Of a stretch of 64,000 bases of DNA, positions 1 through 8,598 are shown piece by piece (the first letter of the stretch is position 1; the number at the start of each line of letters is the position of its first letter). The position numbers and the translations under genes are program-made. The notes under the pieces were generated by a model. That model worked only from the letters and a program-made list of their open reading frames with translations. It was not told the DNA's origin and searched no databases. The stretch comes from Nocardioides oleivorans (GTDB lineage Bacteria > Actinomycetota > Actinomycetes > Propionibacteriales > Nocardioidaceae), in the NCBI RefSeq assembly GCF_004137255.1, contig NZ_SDWT01000001.1, forward strand, positions 2,356,001 through 2,420,000. Reading direction: 5' to 3'.

Positions 1-64
1 CGTACTCCTCGGGCGTGAGCTCCTCGCGCCACTGCTCATCGGTCTTCTGAACGTCGTAGGCCAT
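1..64 (-). CDS. msrB: Peptide methionine-R-sulfoxide reductase, 5' end only
   Basis: Only the first 21 codons lie in the window; the gene runs off the left edge. The translated start reads MAYDVQKTDEQWREELTPEE, which matches the N-terminus of MsrB proteins, where a (S/T)-(D/E)-(E/Q)-W-(K/R)-x-x-L-T-P-E-(E/Q)-Y segment precedes the SelR fold. MsrB reduces methionine-R-sulfoxide in oxidised proteins. The catalytic cysteine and zinc-binding cysteines are outside the window and cannot be checked. It is divergent from the LigD polymerase gene, with about 45 bases between the starts. Confidence 0.75.
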   Translation of the reverse strand, partial: MAYDVQKTDEQWREELTPEEY

Positions 65-109
65 GCCTCCAGCCTACGGCGGCACACCAGCGGGTCGGAC
101 GGCTAGGTT

Positions 110-1198
110 GTGGCCATGGCAGCTGCGAAGCCGGTGATGGTGCAGGCCGGCGACCGGGAGGTCCGTGTCTCCTCGCCCGACCGCGTCGTCTACGAGGCGA
201 CCGAGACCACCGGCGAGGTCACCAAGCTGATGGTCGCGGAGTACTTCGCCAGCGTCGAGGACGGGCTGATGCGCGCGCTGCGCGACCGGCCGACGGCCCT
301 CGAGCGGTGGACGTCGGGCGTGCGCGAGGGGATGAGGCTCGCCACCGGGCCGCAGGACCGCAACGCCGACGCGTTCTACCAGAAGCGCGTGCCGAAGGGC
401 GCTCCCGACTACCTCGAGACCGCGACGATCACGTTCCCCTCCGGTCGCACCGCCGACGAGATCTGCCCGACCGAGATCGCGGTGCCGGTCTGGTGCGCGC
501 ACATGGGCACGCTGACGTTCCACCCGTGGCCCGTGCGGCGTGACGACGTGGACCACCCCGACGAGCTGCGCATCGACCTCGACCCCCAGCCGGGTACGAC
601 GTTCACCGACGCGGTGCGGGTCGCCGGGGTCGCGCGCGAGCTGCTCACCGACCTCGGCATGACCGGCTTCGCCAAGACCTCGGGCAACCGGGGCATCCAC
701 GTCTACGTCCGGATCCAGCCGCAGTGGGACTTCGCGGCCGTCCGCCACGCGGCCATCGCCTTCGGCCGCGAGCTCGAGAAGCGTGACGACGGCGTGACGA
801 CCGCGTGGTGGAAGGAGGAGCGCGGGGAGCGGATCTTCGTCGACTTCAACCAGAACACCCGCGACCGCACGATCGCGTCGGCGTACTCCCTGCGACCCAT
901 CGCCGGCGCTCCGGTCTCGACGCCGGTCACGTGGGACGAGCTCGCGACGCTGACCTCGCCGAGCGGCTTCAACCTGTTCACCGTGCCCGAGCGGCTCGCG
1001 TCCCACGGCGACCCCTGGGCGACGATCGACGACGAGCACCACTCGCTCCAGCCGCTCCTCGACCTCTGGGACGCCCACCCCGTCGAGCTGAACTACCCGC
1101 CCGACCACCCGAAGATGCCCGGTGAGCCGCCCCGCGTGCAGCCGTCGAAGAAGGTCGAGTCCCACTGGGACGAGGACGGCAACCGGATCGCCGACTGA
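110..1198 (+). CDS. LigD-type primase-polymerase (PolDom), NHEJ
   Basis: A 362-residue stand-alone polymerase domain of the LigD/AEP primase family, which fills and extends broken DNA ends, preferably with ribonucleotides, during non-homologous end joining. The metal-binding DxD is visible as ELRIDLDPQPG (D156, D158), followed by the SGNRGIHVYV signature near residue 192 and an FVDFNQN motif near residue 245. No ligase or nuclease domain is attached; a ligase gene lies at 5865-6998. No ku gene is in the window. The start is GTG 110, with an alternative in-frame ATG at 116. Family assignment is firm; a role in NHEJ is inferred from the family. Confidence 0.88.
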   Translation: MAMAAAKPVMVQAGDREVRVSSPDRVVYEATETTGEVTKLMVAEYFASVEDGLMRALRDRPTALERWTSGVREGMRLATGPQDRNADAFYQKRVPKGAPDYLETATITFPSGRTADEICPTEIAVPVWCAHMGTLTFHPWPVRRDDVDHPDELRIDLDPQPGTTFTDAVRVAGVARELLTDLGMTGFAKTSGNRGIHVYVRIQPQWDFAAVRHAAIAFGRELEKRDDGVTTAWWKEERGERIFVDFNQNTRDRTIASAYSLRPIAGAPVSTPVTWDELATLTSPSGFNLFTVPERLASHGDPWATIDDEHHSLQPLLDLWDAHPVELNYPPDHPKMPGEPPRVQPSKKVESHWDEDGNRIAD

Positions 1199-1237
1199 GT
1201 GCTGAGTGCTCCGGTCACGCTGCCGGCACGCAGACGA

Positions 1238-1287
1238 GCGGTGAGTGAGCCACATTCCGGCGGTCACGAATGTGGCTCACTCACCGC
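1238..1287. terminator. Perfect 20-bp hairpin, copy 1, between convergent genes
   Basis: Arms at 1238-1257 and 1268-1287 are perfect inverted complements (GCGGTGAGTGAGCCACATTC) around a 10-base loop. It lies between the convergent polymerase gene and the GT4-Stealth gene, so it could stop transcription from both sides. A near-identical second copy follows at 1321. There is no U-run, as is common in high-GC actinobacteria. Confidence 0.6.
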
Positions 1288-1320
1288 CCAGCGGCCAGTC
1301 GTACGCCGACACCCGTGCCA

Positions 1321-1370
1321 GCGGTGAGTGAGCCACATTCCGGCGGTCAGGAATGTGGCTCACGCACCGC
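1321..1370. terminator. Near-identical 20-bp hairpin, copy 2
   Basis: Arms at 1321-1340 and 1351-1370 repeat copy 1, with one changed base in the right arm (CACGCACC for CACTCACC) and one in the loop. The right arm ends one base before the stop codon of the minus-strand GT4-Stealth gene (1371-1373). Two copies of the same palindrome in tandem suggest duplication or a REP-like element used as a terminator. Confidence 0.6.
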
Positions 1371-4127
1371 TCACGCGAGCTCCCAGGGGGCGGCGATCGG
1401 GAAGTACTCGGCCAGGAAGTCGAGCAGCAGGCGGTCGGCGCGCTCGGCGTCGAAGGCGGAGACGTGGTTGTCGGCCACGCAGAAGAAGTCGCGGTCGCGC
1501 TTGAGCATCTGCTTGAGCTGGACGGGCAGCTGCTGGTGGCCGAGGTCGACGTAGCCGTGGTGGGCGCCGGCGCGGAAGGCCTGGCCGGTGACGAGGCCGT
1601 AGTTCTGCGCGAAGGACGACAGCAGCGACAGGTCGGTCTCCGAGCGGAACGGCGCGTCCGTGGTGGCCGCCACCTCGGCCGGGAAGCGGGCCGCGACCTC
1701 CTCGAGGACGGAGCGCCGCTGGGGGTGCGGGCTGTGCATCATCGTGTTGGTCAGCGCGACCCCGAAGGCATCGGCGAGCACGCGGCGGTTGTTCTGCGCG
1801 GCCGAGAGGTAGGGACGGTCGTCGGTGCCGGGGAGGCCGACCGCGCGGTGGTCGGCGACGAAGGCGGCGTACTGCCCACCGGGCGTGAAGAAGTGCTCCG
1901 GGCGCCGCGGCCTGCCGAGGAAGACGTCGTCGTTGACGTAGACGAAGTGGTCGGCGAGGTCGGGCACCGCGTGCAGCCGGGTCTCGATCGCGTGCGAGCT
2001 GAAGGTCGGCAGCGCGGAGGCCGGGAGGATGTCGCGGTGGTCGACGAGGCGGATCCTGTCGTGCGAGGTGTCGAGCCACGTCGGCACCTGCCCGGCCGTG
2101 ACGAGGTGGATCCGCCGGACCCACGGGGCGAAGAGGTGGATGCTGCGCATCGAGTAGCGCAGCTCGTCGCGGCTGCGGAAGCGCGCGACCCCGCTGGCCC
2201 GCTGGTCGGGCGTCCGGCCGAGACCGGTGAGCCGTTCGTCGCGGGCGTCGAGCCACGCCTCGTCGTCGCCGTCGACCCAGGTGTAGACGACGTCGACGTC
2301 GAAGCGGCAGTCGTCGACGGTGGGCAGCGCCATCACCTCGAGGGTGGGTACGTCGACTCCCTCGACGGCGATCGTGGTGCGGGGCGACCCGGCAGGCACG
2401 CGGTCGCCGTAGCGGTTGAGGCCCGGCGCGAGGAGGTCTCCCTCGGGCGACTCCTCCCAGAACTGCACGCCGATCTCCACGCCCTCGCCCAGGAGGCCGT
2501 CGTGGCCGCCGCGCATCGGCCACGGCTCGAGGAAGAGCGAGGCGGTGCGGGCCTTCGCGAGCTCGGCGGTCATCGCGGCGACCGTTCCGCGGCGCTCGGG
2601 CCAGCCGCGCTCGGCCGGGTCGCGGACCGACAGCCAGTCGGGCACGTCCCCGCCCGCCAGCGCGCTCAGGAAGGCGGCGCGCCGCGACGAGGGGACGACG
2701 ACGACCGGGTGCGGGTCGAGGCCGCGAGCGGGCATCACGAACCACCCGTCCCCGGTCGCCGCGGCGGCCGAGGTGAGCGCGCGCAGGGTCGTCGTACGGC
2801 ACTCGGCGGGGGTGACGCCGCGCGCGCCCGTGGTCTCGGGCAGGTCACCCAGCGGCCCCGGGCGCAGGCCGTGCAGGACGCGGCGCGGGGCGAGGGGGTC
2901 GGCGCGGCGGGCGACCGCGCGCCGGAAGACGTCGACCCACTGGGCGGCGAGCGTCGGGCCGTCCCAGCGCTTCGAGCGCTCGAGCGCAGCGGCGCCGAGA
3001 CGGGTGCGGAGCTCGTCGTCGGTCGCGATCCGCAGCATCGCGGCAGCCAGCGCCGCCTTGGAGCCGGGCGGGACGAGCAGCCCGTCGACGTCGGGGGTGA
3101 TGATCTCGCGCGGACCGGAGGGGCAGTCGTACGACACCGTTGGCACGCCCGCCGACATCGCCTCCTGCAGCACAAGTGGGTAGCCCTCACCTCGCGAGGC
3201 GAGGACGGCGACGCTCGTGCGCGCCCACTCGGCGGCCAGGTCGTCGGTCGAGCCGGGCAGGTCGACGCGGTCCTCGAGCTCGAGCTTGCGGACCTGGGCG
3301 GCGAGGTTGTCGGCGCGCGGGCCGTCGCCCCAGATGCGCAGCCGCCAGCCCGGCACCTCGTCCCGGATGCGCCAGAAGGCGTCGACGACGTGCTCGAACT
3401 GCTTCTCCGGCGCCAGTCGGCCGGCCGTCACGAAGGTCTTCTGGTCGAGCGGTGACCGCTGCTGTGCCTGGGCGGGCAGCGGGTTCGGGATGACGAGGAG
3501 CTCCGGCGCGGCACCGCCGAGGCGCCCGGCGAGCCAGCGCGACATCGACTCGGTCAGCGAGACCACGATGTCGGCGCGCGGGGCGAACTCCAGCAGTGCG
3601 CCGAGGTCGTTGACCCGGCTCGAGGAGGCGCGGTGCTCCTGGTGCACCAGCGCGACGTCGGCAGGCGCGAGCTGCGCGACCACGGCGAGGAGCTCGGGGG
3701 TGGTGGTGACGAGGACGTCGGCGTCGATGCTGCCGAGCGCCTCGCGCAGGGTGGCATCGGTGAGGCCGTTGAAGAGCGCGTCCCAGCTGCGCGGGACGAT
3801 CACCGACTCCCGCTCGGCGAGCTCGGCCGGGTGGGCGCCGCCGACCGCGACGGGCCGCGGGCCGCGTACGTCGACGAGATAGGTCACCTCGACGCCGTCC
3901 GCCAGCCGGTAGTGGGTCGACCTACCGCTCCGCGTGACGCTGAGGATGCGGACCCGGTGGCCCTCGCCGAGCCCGGCCAGCGCGTTCGCCTGCTCGATGC
4001 CGGACCGGGCGGTGCCGCCCATCCCGTCGGCGTTGAAGAGGACGAGGACGATGTCGAGCGGGCCGTCGCGGCGGGCCCGGCGCACGGCCGAGCGCACCTT
4101 CCCCCCGAGCTTGTCGGTGAGCGCCAC
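1371..4127 (-). CDS. GT4 glycosyltransferase fused to Stealth phosphotransferase
   Basis: The 918-residue protein has two catalytic parts. Residues about 20-400 look like a GT4 (GT-B) glycosyltransferase: an N-terminal MGGTARSGIEQANALA segment, GRLAPEKQFEHVVDAF near 235 and the donor-site EGYPLVLQEAMSAGVPTVSY near 320. Residues about 605-918 carry the Stealth family blocks: CR1 DVVYTWVDGDDEAW, CR2 SRDELRYSMRSIHLFAPWV, then HFVYVNDDVFLG and a later HYGY-like segment. Stealth proteins transfer sugar-phosphates in making capsule and teichoic-like polymers. The start is GTG 4127, preceded by GAGGGA. The middle region (400-600) has no recognised domain. The likely role is building a phosphate-linked surface glycan in the cytoplasm. 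Confidence 0.82.
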   Translation of the reverse strand: MALTDKLGGKVRSAVRRARRDGPLDIVLVLFNADGMGGTARSGIEQANALAGLGEGHRVRILSVTRSGRSTHYRLADGVEVTYLVDVRGPRPVAVGGAHPAELAERESVIVPRSWDALFNGLTDATLREALGSIDADVLVTTTPELLAVVAQLAPADVALVHQEHRASSSRVNDLGALLEFAPRADIVVSLTESMSRWLAGRLGGAAPELLVIPNPLPAQAQQRSPLDQKTFVTAGRLAPEKQFEHVVDAFWRIRDEVPGWRLRIWGDGPRADNLAAQVRKLELEDRVDLPGSTDDLAAEWARTSVAVLASRGEGYPLVLQEAMSAGVPTVSYDCPSGPREIITPDVDGLLVPPGSKAALAAAMLRIATDDELRTRLGAAALERSKRWDGPTLAAQWVDVFRRAVARRADPLAPRRVLHGLRPGPLGDLPETTGARGVTPAECRTTTLRALTSAAAATGDGWFVMPARGLDPHPVVVVPSSRRAAFLSALAGGDVPDWLSVRDPAERGWPERRGTVAAMTAELAKARTASLFLEPWPMRGGHDGLLGEGVEIGVQFWEESPEGDLLAPGLNRYGDRVPAGSPRTTIAVEGVDVPTLEVMALPTVDDCRFDVDVVYTWVDGDDEAWLDARDERLTGLGRTPDQRASGVARFRSRDELRYSMRSIHLFAPWVRRIHLVTAGQVPTWLDTSHDRIRLVDHRDILPASALPTFSSHAIETRLHAVPDLADHFVYVNDDVFLGRPRRPEHFFTPGGQYAAFVADHRAVGLPGTDDRPYLSAAQNNRRVLADAFGVALTNTMMHSPHPQRRSVLEEVAARFPAEVAATTDAPFRSETDLSLLSSFAQNYGLVTGQAFRAGAHHGYVDLGHQQLPVQLKQMLKRDRDFFCVADNHVSAFDAERADRLLLDFLAEYFPIAAPWELA

Positions 4128-4204
4128 GTGTCCCTCAGTCCTGTCTCTGCGAGCGGGTCGCCACGATCCTAGAGGCCGGGCGAGCGGCCGATAGGGTGAG
4201 CCGC

Positions 4205-5287
4205 ATGCCGATGTCCTCCACCCCGCTGGTCCTGGTGTCCGGTTCCGGCCGCAGCGGCACCAGCTCCCTCGCCGGCACCCTGAAGCGGCTCGGCCTGCAC
4301 GTGCCGCAGCCCGAGGTCGAGGCGTCGGAGACCAACCCGCGCGGGTTCTACGAGCCGCAGTGGGTCATCGACTTCCACAAGCGCCACCTCAAGGAGCTCG
4401 CGCTCTTCAACATCGACAGCCGACCCGCCGCGGTCCAGCTCGTCGCCGACTACCTCGCCTCGGGCGAGACCACCGCCGAGCTCCGCGAGTGGCTGTCCGG
4501 CCAGCTCGACGCCGACCAGGTCGTCGTCAAGGACCCGCACGCGTTCTGGTTCGCCCGGGCCTGGGAGGAGGCGTCGAAGGACCTCGGCGCCGACCTGCGC
4601 TGGCTGACCGCGCTGCGCCACCCGGCCGAGGTCGTCGGCTCGCGCGACATCGCCTACCTCTCCAGCCAGTCCGACGAGCTGCGGCTGACCAAGGAGACGT
4701 CCAACGTCGCCGGCTGGGTGCACGCCGCGCTCCTCACCGAGCAGGCCGGCCGCGCCTCCAGGCGCGCCTTCGTGAAGTACGTCGACCTGCTGGCCGACTG
4801 GCGGGCCGCGCTGGCGCCGGTGCAGGAGCAGCTCGCGCTCTCCTTCGACACCGACCTGGCCAGCACCGACCACCACCCGGTCGACGACTTCGTCGAGCCC
4901 TCGATGCGCAAGTCGCAGCTCGGCTGGGACGACGTCGCCACCCCCGACTGGCTCAAGGACATGGCCGAGGAGGTCTGGCAGCTGCTCGGCGTGCTGACCA
5001 CCTCACCGCACGACGAGGCCACGCTCGCCCGGCTCGACGAGGTCCACGCCGACTACACCGCGCGCTACGCCGACGCCGTCGCGCTCACCTTCGACCACAC
5101 CAAGGCCGAGTCGACCCTCGCCGCCCGCGAGGCCCGCGACACCCAGCGGTCCACGCTCCAGCAGGTGCGCCGCGACCTCGAGCAGGCCCGCCGCGCCGGC
5201 TCGACCCCGCTCGCCCAGACCGTCGGCGGGCGCGAGGCGGCCGCGATCCTGCGCCGAGCCGTCGTACGCCGGATCACGCGCCGCTGA
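4205..5287 (+). CDS. Sulfotransferase-family protein
   Basis: A 360-residue protein with a P-loop-like 5'-phosphosulfate-binding motif, SGSGRSGTSSLAGTL, near residues 12-26, as in PAPS-dependent sulfotransferases. A TALRHPAEVVGSRD segment near 140 matches the family's 3'-phosphate-binding RxPxxxxxS region. These enzymes move sulfate from PAPS to sugars or lipids. The C-terminal 60 residues are charged and helical. ATG 4205 is chosen because an AGGGTGAG lies 4-11 bases upstream; an in-frame GTG at 4196 would add three residues. It is divergent from the GT4-Stealth gene, which suggests both act on the same surface glycan. Confidence 0.75.
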   Translation: MPMSSTPLVLVSGSGRSGTSSLAGTLKRLGLHVPQPEVEASETNPRGFYEPQWVIDFHKRHLKELALFNIDSRPAAVQLVADYLASGETTAELREWLSGQLDADQVVVKDPHAFWFARAWEEASKDLGADLRWLTALRHPAEVVGSRDIAYLSSQSDELRLTKETSNVAGWVHAALLTEQAGRASRRAFVKYVDLLADWRAALAPVQEQLALSFDTDLASTDHHPVDDFVEPSMRKSQLGWDDVATPDWLKDMAEEVWQLLGVLTTSPHDEATLARLDEVHADYTARYADAVALTFDHTKAESTLAAREARDTQRSTLQQVRRDLEQARRAGSTPLAQTVGGREAAAILRRAVVRRITRR

Positions 5288-5304
5288 GCCAGGCTGCCCG
5301 GCCG

Positions 5305-5868
5305 TCAGAGGCCGGTGACGCCCTCGCCGGTGCCGGAGGCCTGCTCGTCGAAGTTCTCGTGCTCGATGAGGTGGAGGACGGGTACGCCGAGCTTGCGACG
5401 GGCGCGCGAGGTCCAGTCGACGTGGAAGAACTCCGCGACGACGTGGGAGCGGGTCAGGATGATCGCCTCGCGAGCATCGACCGACGTGACGAGCGCGGCC
5501 AGCGCGTCGACCGGCGGCTCGGAGGTGACCCTGCCGGTCGCCGTGCCGCCCGCGGCGTCGATGACCTTGAGCGTCTGCTGGAGGTCGGCCGAGGACGTCT
5601 CCTCGCACTCGCGGCGCAGCGACTCGAGGTCGACGTCGGTCATCGTGAGCGCGGGGGCGGCCATCAGGTCGCCGGCGCCGAGTGTGCCCATCGACGCCTC
5701 GACCCTGGCCGCGGCGTCCTCGAGCGGCAGCAGGACGTGGTAGACGACCTGGTCCTCGATCTCGGAGTGGAGCGAGCGGACCTGCCGGGCGTCGGCGGGG
5801 GTGAGTGCCTGCTCGACGAGCAGCACCACGTCGTAGGTGCCCTGCCCGTCATGGATGTCGTCGGTCAT
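5305..5868 (-). CDS. Conserved protein of unknown function, coupled to DNA ligase
   Basis: A 187-residue soluble acidic protein. It has no clear catalytic motif; the alternating hydrophobic strands (TYDVVLLVEQAL, DQVVYHVLLPL, REAIILTRSHVVAEFF, KLGVPVLHLIEHE) suggest an alpha/beta fold resembling universal stress proteins. Its ATG overlaps the stop of the upstream ligase gene in an ATGA arrangement, so the two are probably translationally coupled and may share a DNA-repair or stress role. The family was not recognised. An ORF that extends upstream in this frame to 6897 runs antisense-free through the ligase gene in another frame and is taken to be a shadow. Confidence 0.7.
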   Translation of the reverse strand: MTDDIHDGQGTYDVVLLVEQALTPADARQVRSLHSEIEDQVVYHVLLPLEDAAARVEASMGTLGAGDLMAAPALTMTDVDLESLRRECEETSSADLQQTLKVIDAAGGTATGRVTSEPPVDALAALVTSVDAREAIILTRSHVVAEFFHVDWTSRARRKLGVPVLHLIEHENFDEQASGTGEGVTGL

Positions 5869-6998
5869 CGCGTGCCTCCTGGGTGCGTGCCTGCGTCGGT
5901 GCTGAGGATCCTGGTGAGGTCGTAGCCTGCCGGTTCGTCGAGCTGGGCGTAGCCGCAGCTCTCCGGGTCGCGGTCGGTGCGCCACCGTTTGAAGTGCGCA
6001 GTGTGCCGGAACCGGCGGCCCTCCATGTGGTCGTACTTCACCTCGAGCACCCGCTCGGGGCGCAGCGCGGTGAAGCCGAGGTCCTTGCCGGCGCTCCAGC
6101 GGCTCTGCGTGCCGGGGACGCGGTCGGGGTTGGCGGTGAGGAACTCGTTCCAGCGGCCCCACGGGTGGTCGGCGATGGCGCAGACCAGCGGCTGCAGCTC
6201 GTGGAACAGCTCGGCCCGCTTCGCGGCGGTGAAGCTGGCCGAGACGCCGATGTGCTGCAGCTCGCCGTCGTCGTCGTACAGCCCCAGGAGCAGCGAGCCG
6301 ATCAGCGGCTCCTCCGGGGTCGAGGTCTTGTGCTCGCGGTAGCCGGCCAGCACCACGTCGGCGGTGCGCTCGTGCTTGATCTTGAGCATGGTGCGCTTGT
6401 TGGGCTCGTACGACGACCCGAGCGGCTTGGCGACGACACCGTCGAGGCCGGCTCCCTCGAACGCCTCGAACCACCTCTCGGCCTCGGCGGGGTCCTCGGT
6501 GGTGCGGGTGAGGAAGCACGGACCGGTGCCGTCGAGCCCGGACAGCGCCTCGACGAGGGCGGCGCGGCGCTCGGAGAGCGGGCGGTCCATGAACGACTCG
6601 TCGCCGAGCGCCAGCAGGTCGAAGGCGACGAAGCCGGCGGGCGTCTCCACGGAGAGCTTGTCGACGCGGCTCGCGGCCGGGTGGATGCGCTCCTGGAGCG
6701 TCTCGAACTCGAGCCGCCAGCCGTCCGGCCCCTGGAGGCCGACGAAGATCTCGCCGTCGAGCACGATGCGGTCGGGCAGCTGCTGCCGGCACGCCTCGAC
6801 GACCTCGGGGAAGTAGCGGGTGAGCGGCTTGGTGTTGCGGCTCGCGAGCTCGATCTCGTCGCCGTCCTTGAAGACCAGGCAGCGGAAGCCGTCCCACTTC
6901 GGCTCGAAGCTCAGCCCGCCGTGCCTGGCCGGGTCGGGCACGCCGCTGACGCTCTTCGCGAGCATCGGCTGCACGGGCGGCATCACGGGGAGGTCCAC
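5865..6998 (-). CDS. ATP-dependent DNA ligase, LigC/LigD ligase-domain type
   Basis: A 377-residue ligase with the nucleotidyltransferase lysine in motif I, EPKWDGFR (K34), motif III-like DLLALGDESF near 120, and motif V MLKIKHERTADVV near 205, followed by an OB-fold domain. It adenylates itself with ATP, then seals DNA nicks; relatives act in NHEJ or as LigC back-up ligases. GTG 6998 is chosen because the resulting VDLPVMPPVQPMLAKS matches the N-terminus of mycobacterial LigC. The gene is separate from the polymerase gene at 110, unlike the three-domain LigD fusion of mycobacteria. It overlaps the next gene by ATGA. Confidence 0.88.
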   Translation of the reverse strand: MDLPVMPPVQPMLAKSVSGVPDPARHGGLSFEPKWDGFRCLVFKDGDEIELASRNTKPLTRYFPEVVEACRQQLPDRIVLDGEIFVGLQGPDGWRLEFETLQERIHPAASRVDKLSVETPAGFVAFDLLALGDESFMDRPLSERRAALVEALSGLDGTGPCFLTRTTEDPAEAERWFEAFEGAGLDGVVAKPLGSSYEPNKRTMLKIKHERTADVVLAGYREHKTSTPEEPLIGSLLLGLYDDDGELQHIGVSASFTAAKRAELFHELQPLVCAIADHPWGRWNEFLTANPDRVPGTQSRWSAGKDLGFTALRPERVLEVKYDHMEGRRFRHTAHFKRWRTDRDPESCGYAQLDEPAGYDLTRILSTDAGTHPGGTR

Positions 6999-7044
6999 GA
7001 AATCGAGCCTATCCCTGCGGCGCCCGCCAGGACGTGAGGGCCGC

Positions 7045-7875
7045 CTACGGCAGTGCCGCGTAGGCCTTGCCGACCGTGGTCGGTCGCGCGCCGGGCCGGT
7101 AGAGGCCACTGCTCGCGCCCTTCGCCGAGGCGGGCAGCCCGAACCACGCCCACCGGCTCACCCACTCGCGCTCCGCGAGCGCTCGCGACATCAGCCTCAC
7201 GAAGCGCGCCTGGACCTTGCCGGACGGCACGCGCGGTCCGTCGTCGAAGCGCATCAGGGCGACCTCGGTGAGCCAGATCGGCTTGCCGTAGCGGTCGTGC
7301 ACGGCGTCGAGGTAGTCGGTGAGCTGCCCGACGGCTCGCCGCGGCCGCCAGTCGCCGCCGTACCAGTGCAGTGCGACGGCGTCGACGCGCAGGTCGCGCT
7401 GCTCGGCGCCGCTCATGAAGCCGTCGAGCCACCCGCCCGCGTCGGCGCCGCCGTAGGCGACCGCGGGACTGACCAGCTGGAGACCGGTGGACTCCAGCCG
7501 CGGCCACAGGTCGAGCGCCTGCTCGACACTCATGTTCGCCTGCTCGCCGAGGTCGGGCTCGTTGAATCCGAGCAGCCACGGACCGTGCTGCCTCGCCGAC
7601 GCGAGCGCCTCGTCGGTCACGGAGCCCGCGCCCCAGATCATCGGCACGAACGCGGCGCGGGTGCGGCCGACGTACGCCGGTGGCTCGGCCGTCCACGCGT
7701 GGTACCACCCGGCGCGCGACTTCCGCAGCGCCTTCGTGGCCCCACGCATCTCCCACACGCCGACGCCGCGCACGTCGCGGGCCTGGACGCGGTCAGGCGC
7801 CGGTGCCGCAGCGGCCGGAGTGGCCAGCAGGGCTGCCACGAGGGGGACGACGAGCAGTGCTACGAGCCGCTTCAT
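7045..7875 (-). CDS. Secreted GH128-like (Asl1-type) glycoside hydrolase
   Basis: A 276-residue secreted protein. Residues 1-24 form a Sec signal peptide (MKRLVALLVVPLVAALL then ATPAAAA). The mature part is a small TIM barrel of the glycosyl hydrolase catalytic-core family, with the acid/base motif GFNEPD near residue 125 and the nucleophile segment IWLTEVAL near 205. GH128 members cut beta-1,3-glucans, so the target may be fungal or its own glucan. The gene is alone; it is 47 bases from the ligase start and 22 bases downstream of the ABC operon. Confidence 0.8.
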   Translation of the reverse strand: MKRLVALLVVPLVAALLATPAAAAPAPDRVQARDVRGVGVWEMRGATKALRKSRAGWYHAWTAEPPAYVGRTRAAFVPMIWGAGSVTDEALASARQHGPWLLGFNEPDLGEQANMSVEQALDLWPRLESTGLQLVSPAVAYGGADAGGWLDGFMSGAEQRDLRVDAVALHWYGGDWRPRRAVGQLTDYLDAVHDRYGKPIWLTEVALMRFDDGPRVPSGKVQARFVRLMSRALAEREWVSRWAWFGLPASAKGASSGLYRPGARPTTVGKAYAALP

Positions 7876-7896
7876 CCGCCCAGCCTAGGGCGTGGC

Positions 7897-8598
7897 TCAG
7901 TCCTCGCCGCGGAGCGAGAAGGACCGCAACCGGTCGCCCGCGAAGAACACGCCGACCACCGTCACGACCGCGCTGGCGATGATCGCCCACGCGAGGTTCG
8001 CCGGGTCGGGCAGCTGGTCGGAGACCTCGTGCCCGATCCGCAGGCCCCACTGGCCGATGCTGAGCCAGGCGACACCGGTGAAGAGGTTGCCGAGCAGGCT
8101 CTCCCAGATCAGGACGAACATCAGCGACGCGATCACCGCGTGGCGAGTGACCGACGAGATGGCCAGGAAGAGGGCGCTGTACGCCGTCCCGGCGACGGCG
8201 GCGCCGACCAGCAGTGCGACCGCCCGGGTGCTGTCGCCGGTGACGAGCGCGGCGACGAAGATCGACAGCGAGCCGGCCGTCAGGGTCGCTCCGAGGGCGA
8301 CCAGCCACTTGCTGATCGCGATGCCGTGCCGGCTGACCGGCTTCGAGAGCAGGTAGACGATCGAGCCGTCGTCGACCTCCGGCCCGAGCACCGACGACGC
8401 CGCGAGGATCGCGACGAGCGGCAGGACCAAGGGGTAGCCGAGGCCGGGGATGAGCTCGTAGGCCGCCTCGCCGTCGGTGAGCGCGGCGACCAGGGCGACG
8501 AGCCCGATCAGCAGCACCGGGAAGGCGAGCAGCAGGTAGAAGCGGCGTCGGCCGAGCAGCGCCTGGAGCGCGAGCCGGGCGATGGTTGCGTTGATCAT
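7897..8598 (-). CDS. ABC-2 type transporter permease
   Basis: A 233-residue membrane protein with about six hydrophobic helices (FYLLLAFPVLLIGLVALVAA, YPLVLPLVAILAASSV, and others) and the ABC-2 cytoplasmic segment DDGSIVYLLSKPVSRHGIAISKW, typical of NosY/YhaP-like exporters. It is the last gene of a four-gene operon. Its ATG overlaps the stop of the ATPase gene upstream (ATGA), so it should pair with that ATPase. Substrate is unknown. Confidence 0.85.
   Translation of the reverse strand: MINATIARLALQALLGRRRFYLLLAFPVLLIGLVALVAALTDGEAAYELIPGLGYPLVLPLVAILAASSVLGPEVDDGSIVYLLSKPVSRHGIAISKWLVALGATLTAGSLSIFVAALVTGDSTRAVALLVGAAVAGTAYSALFLAISSVTRHAVIASLMFVLIWESLLGNLFTGVAWLSIGQWGLRIGHEVSDQLPDPANLAWAIIASAVVTVVGVFFAGDRLRSFSLRGED

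Noticed and set aside
1353..3455. A 700-codon plus-strand ORF antisense to the GT4-Stealth gene.
   Set aside because: Composition is typical of GC-skew shadows, and the minus-strand frame has clear domain motifs.
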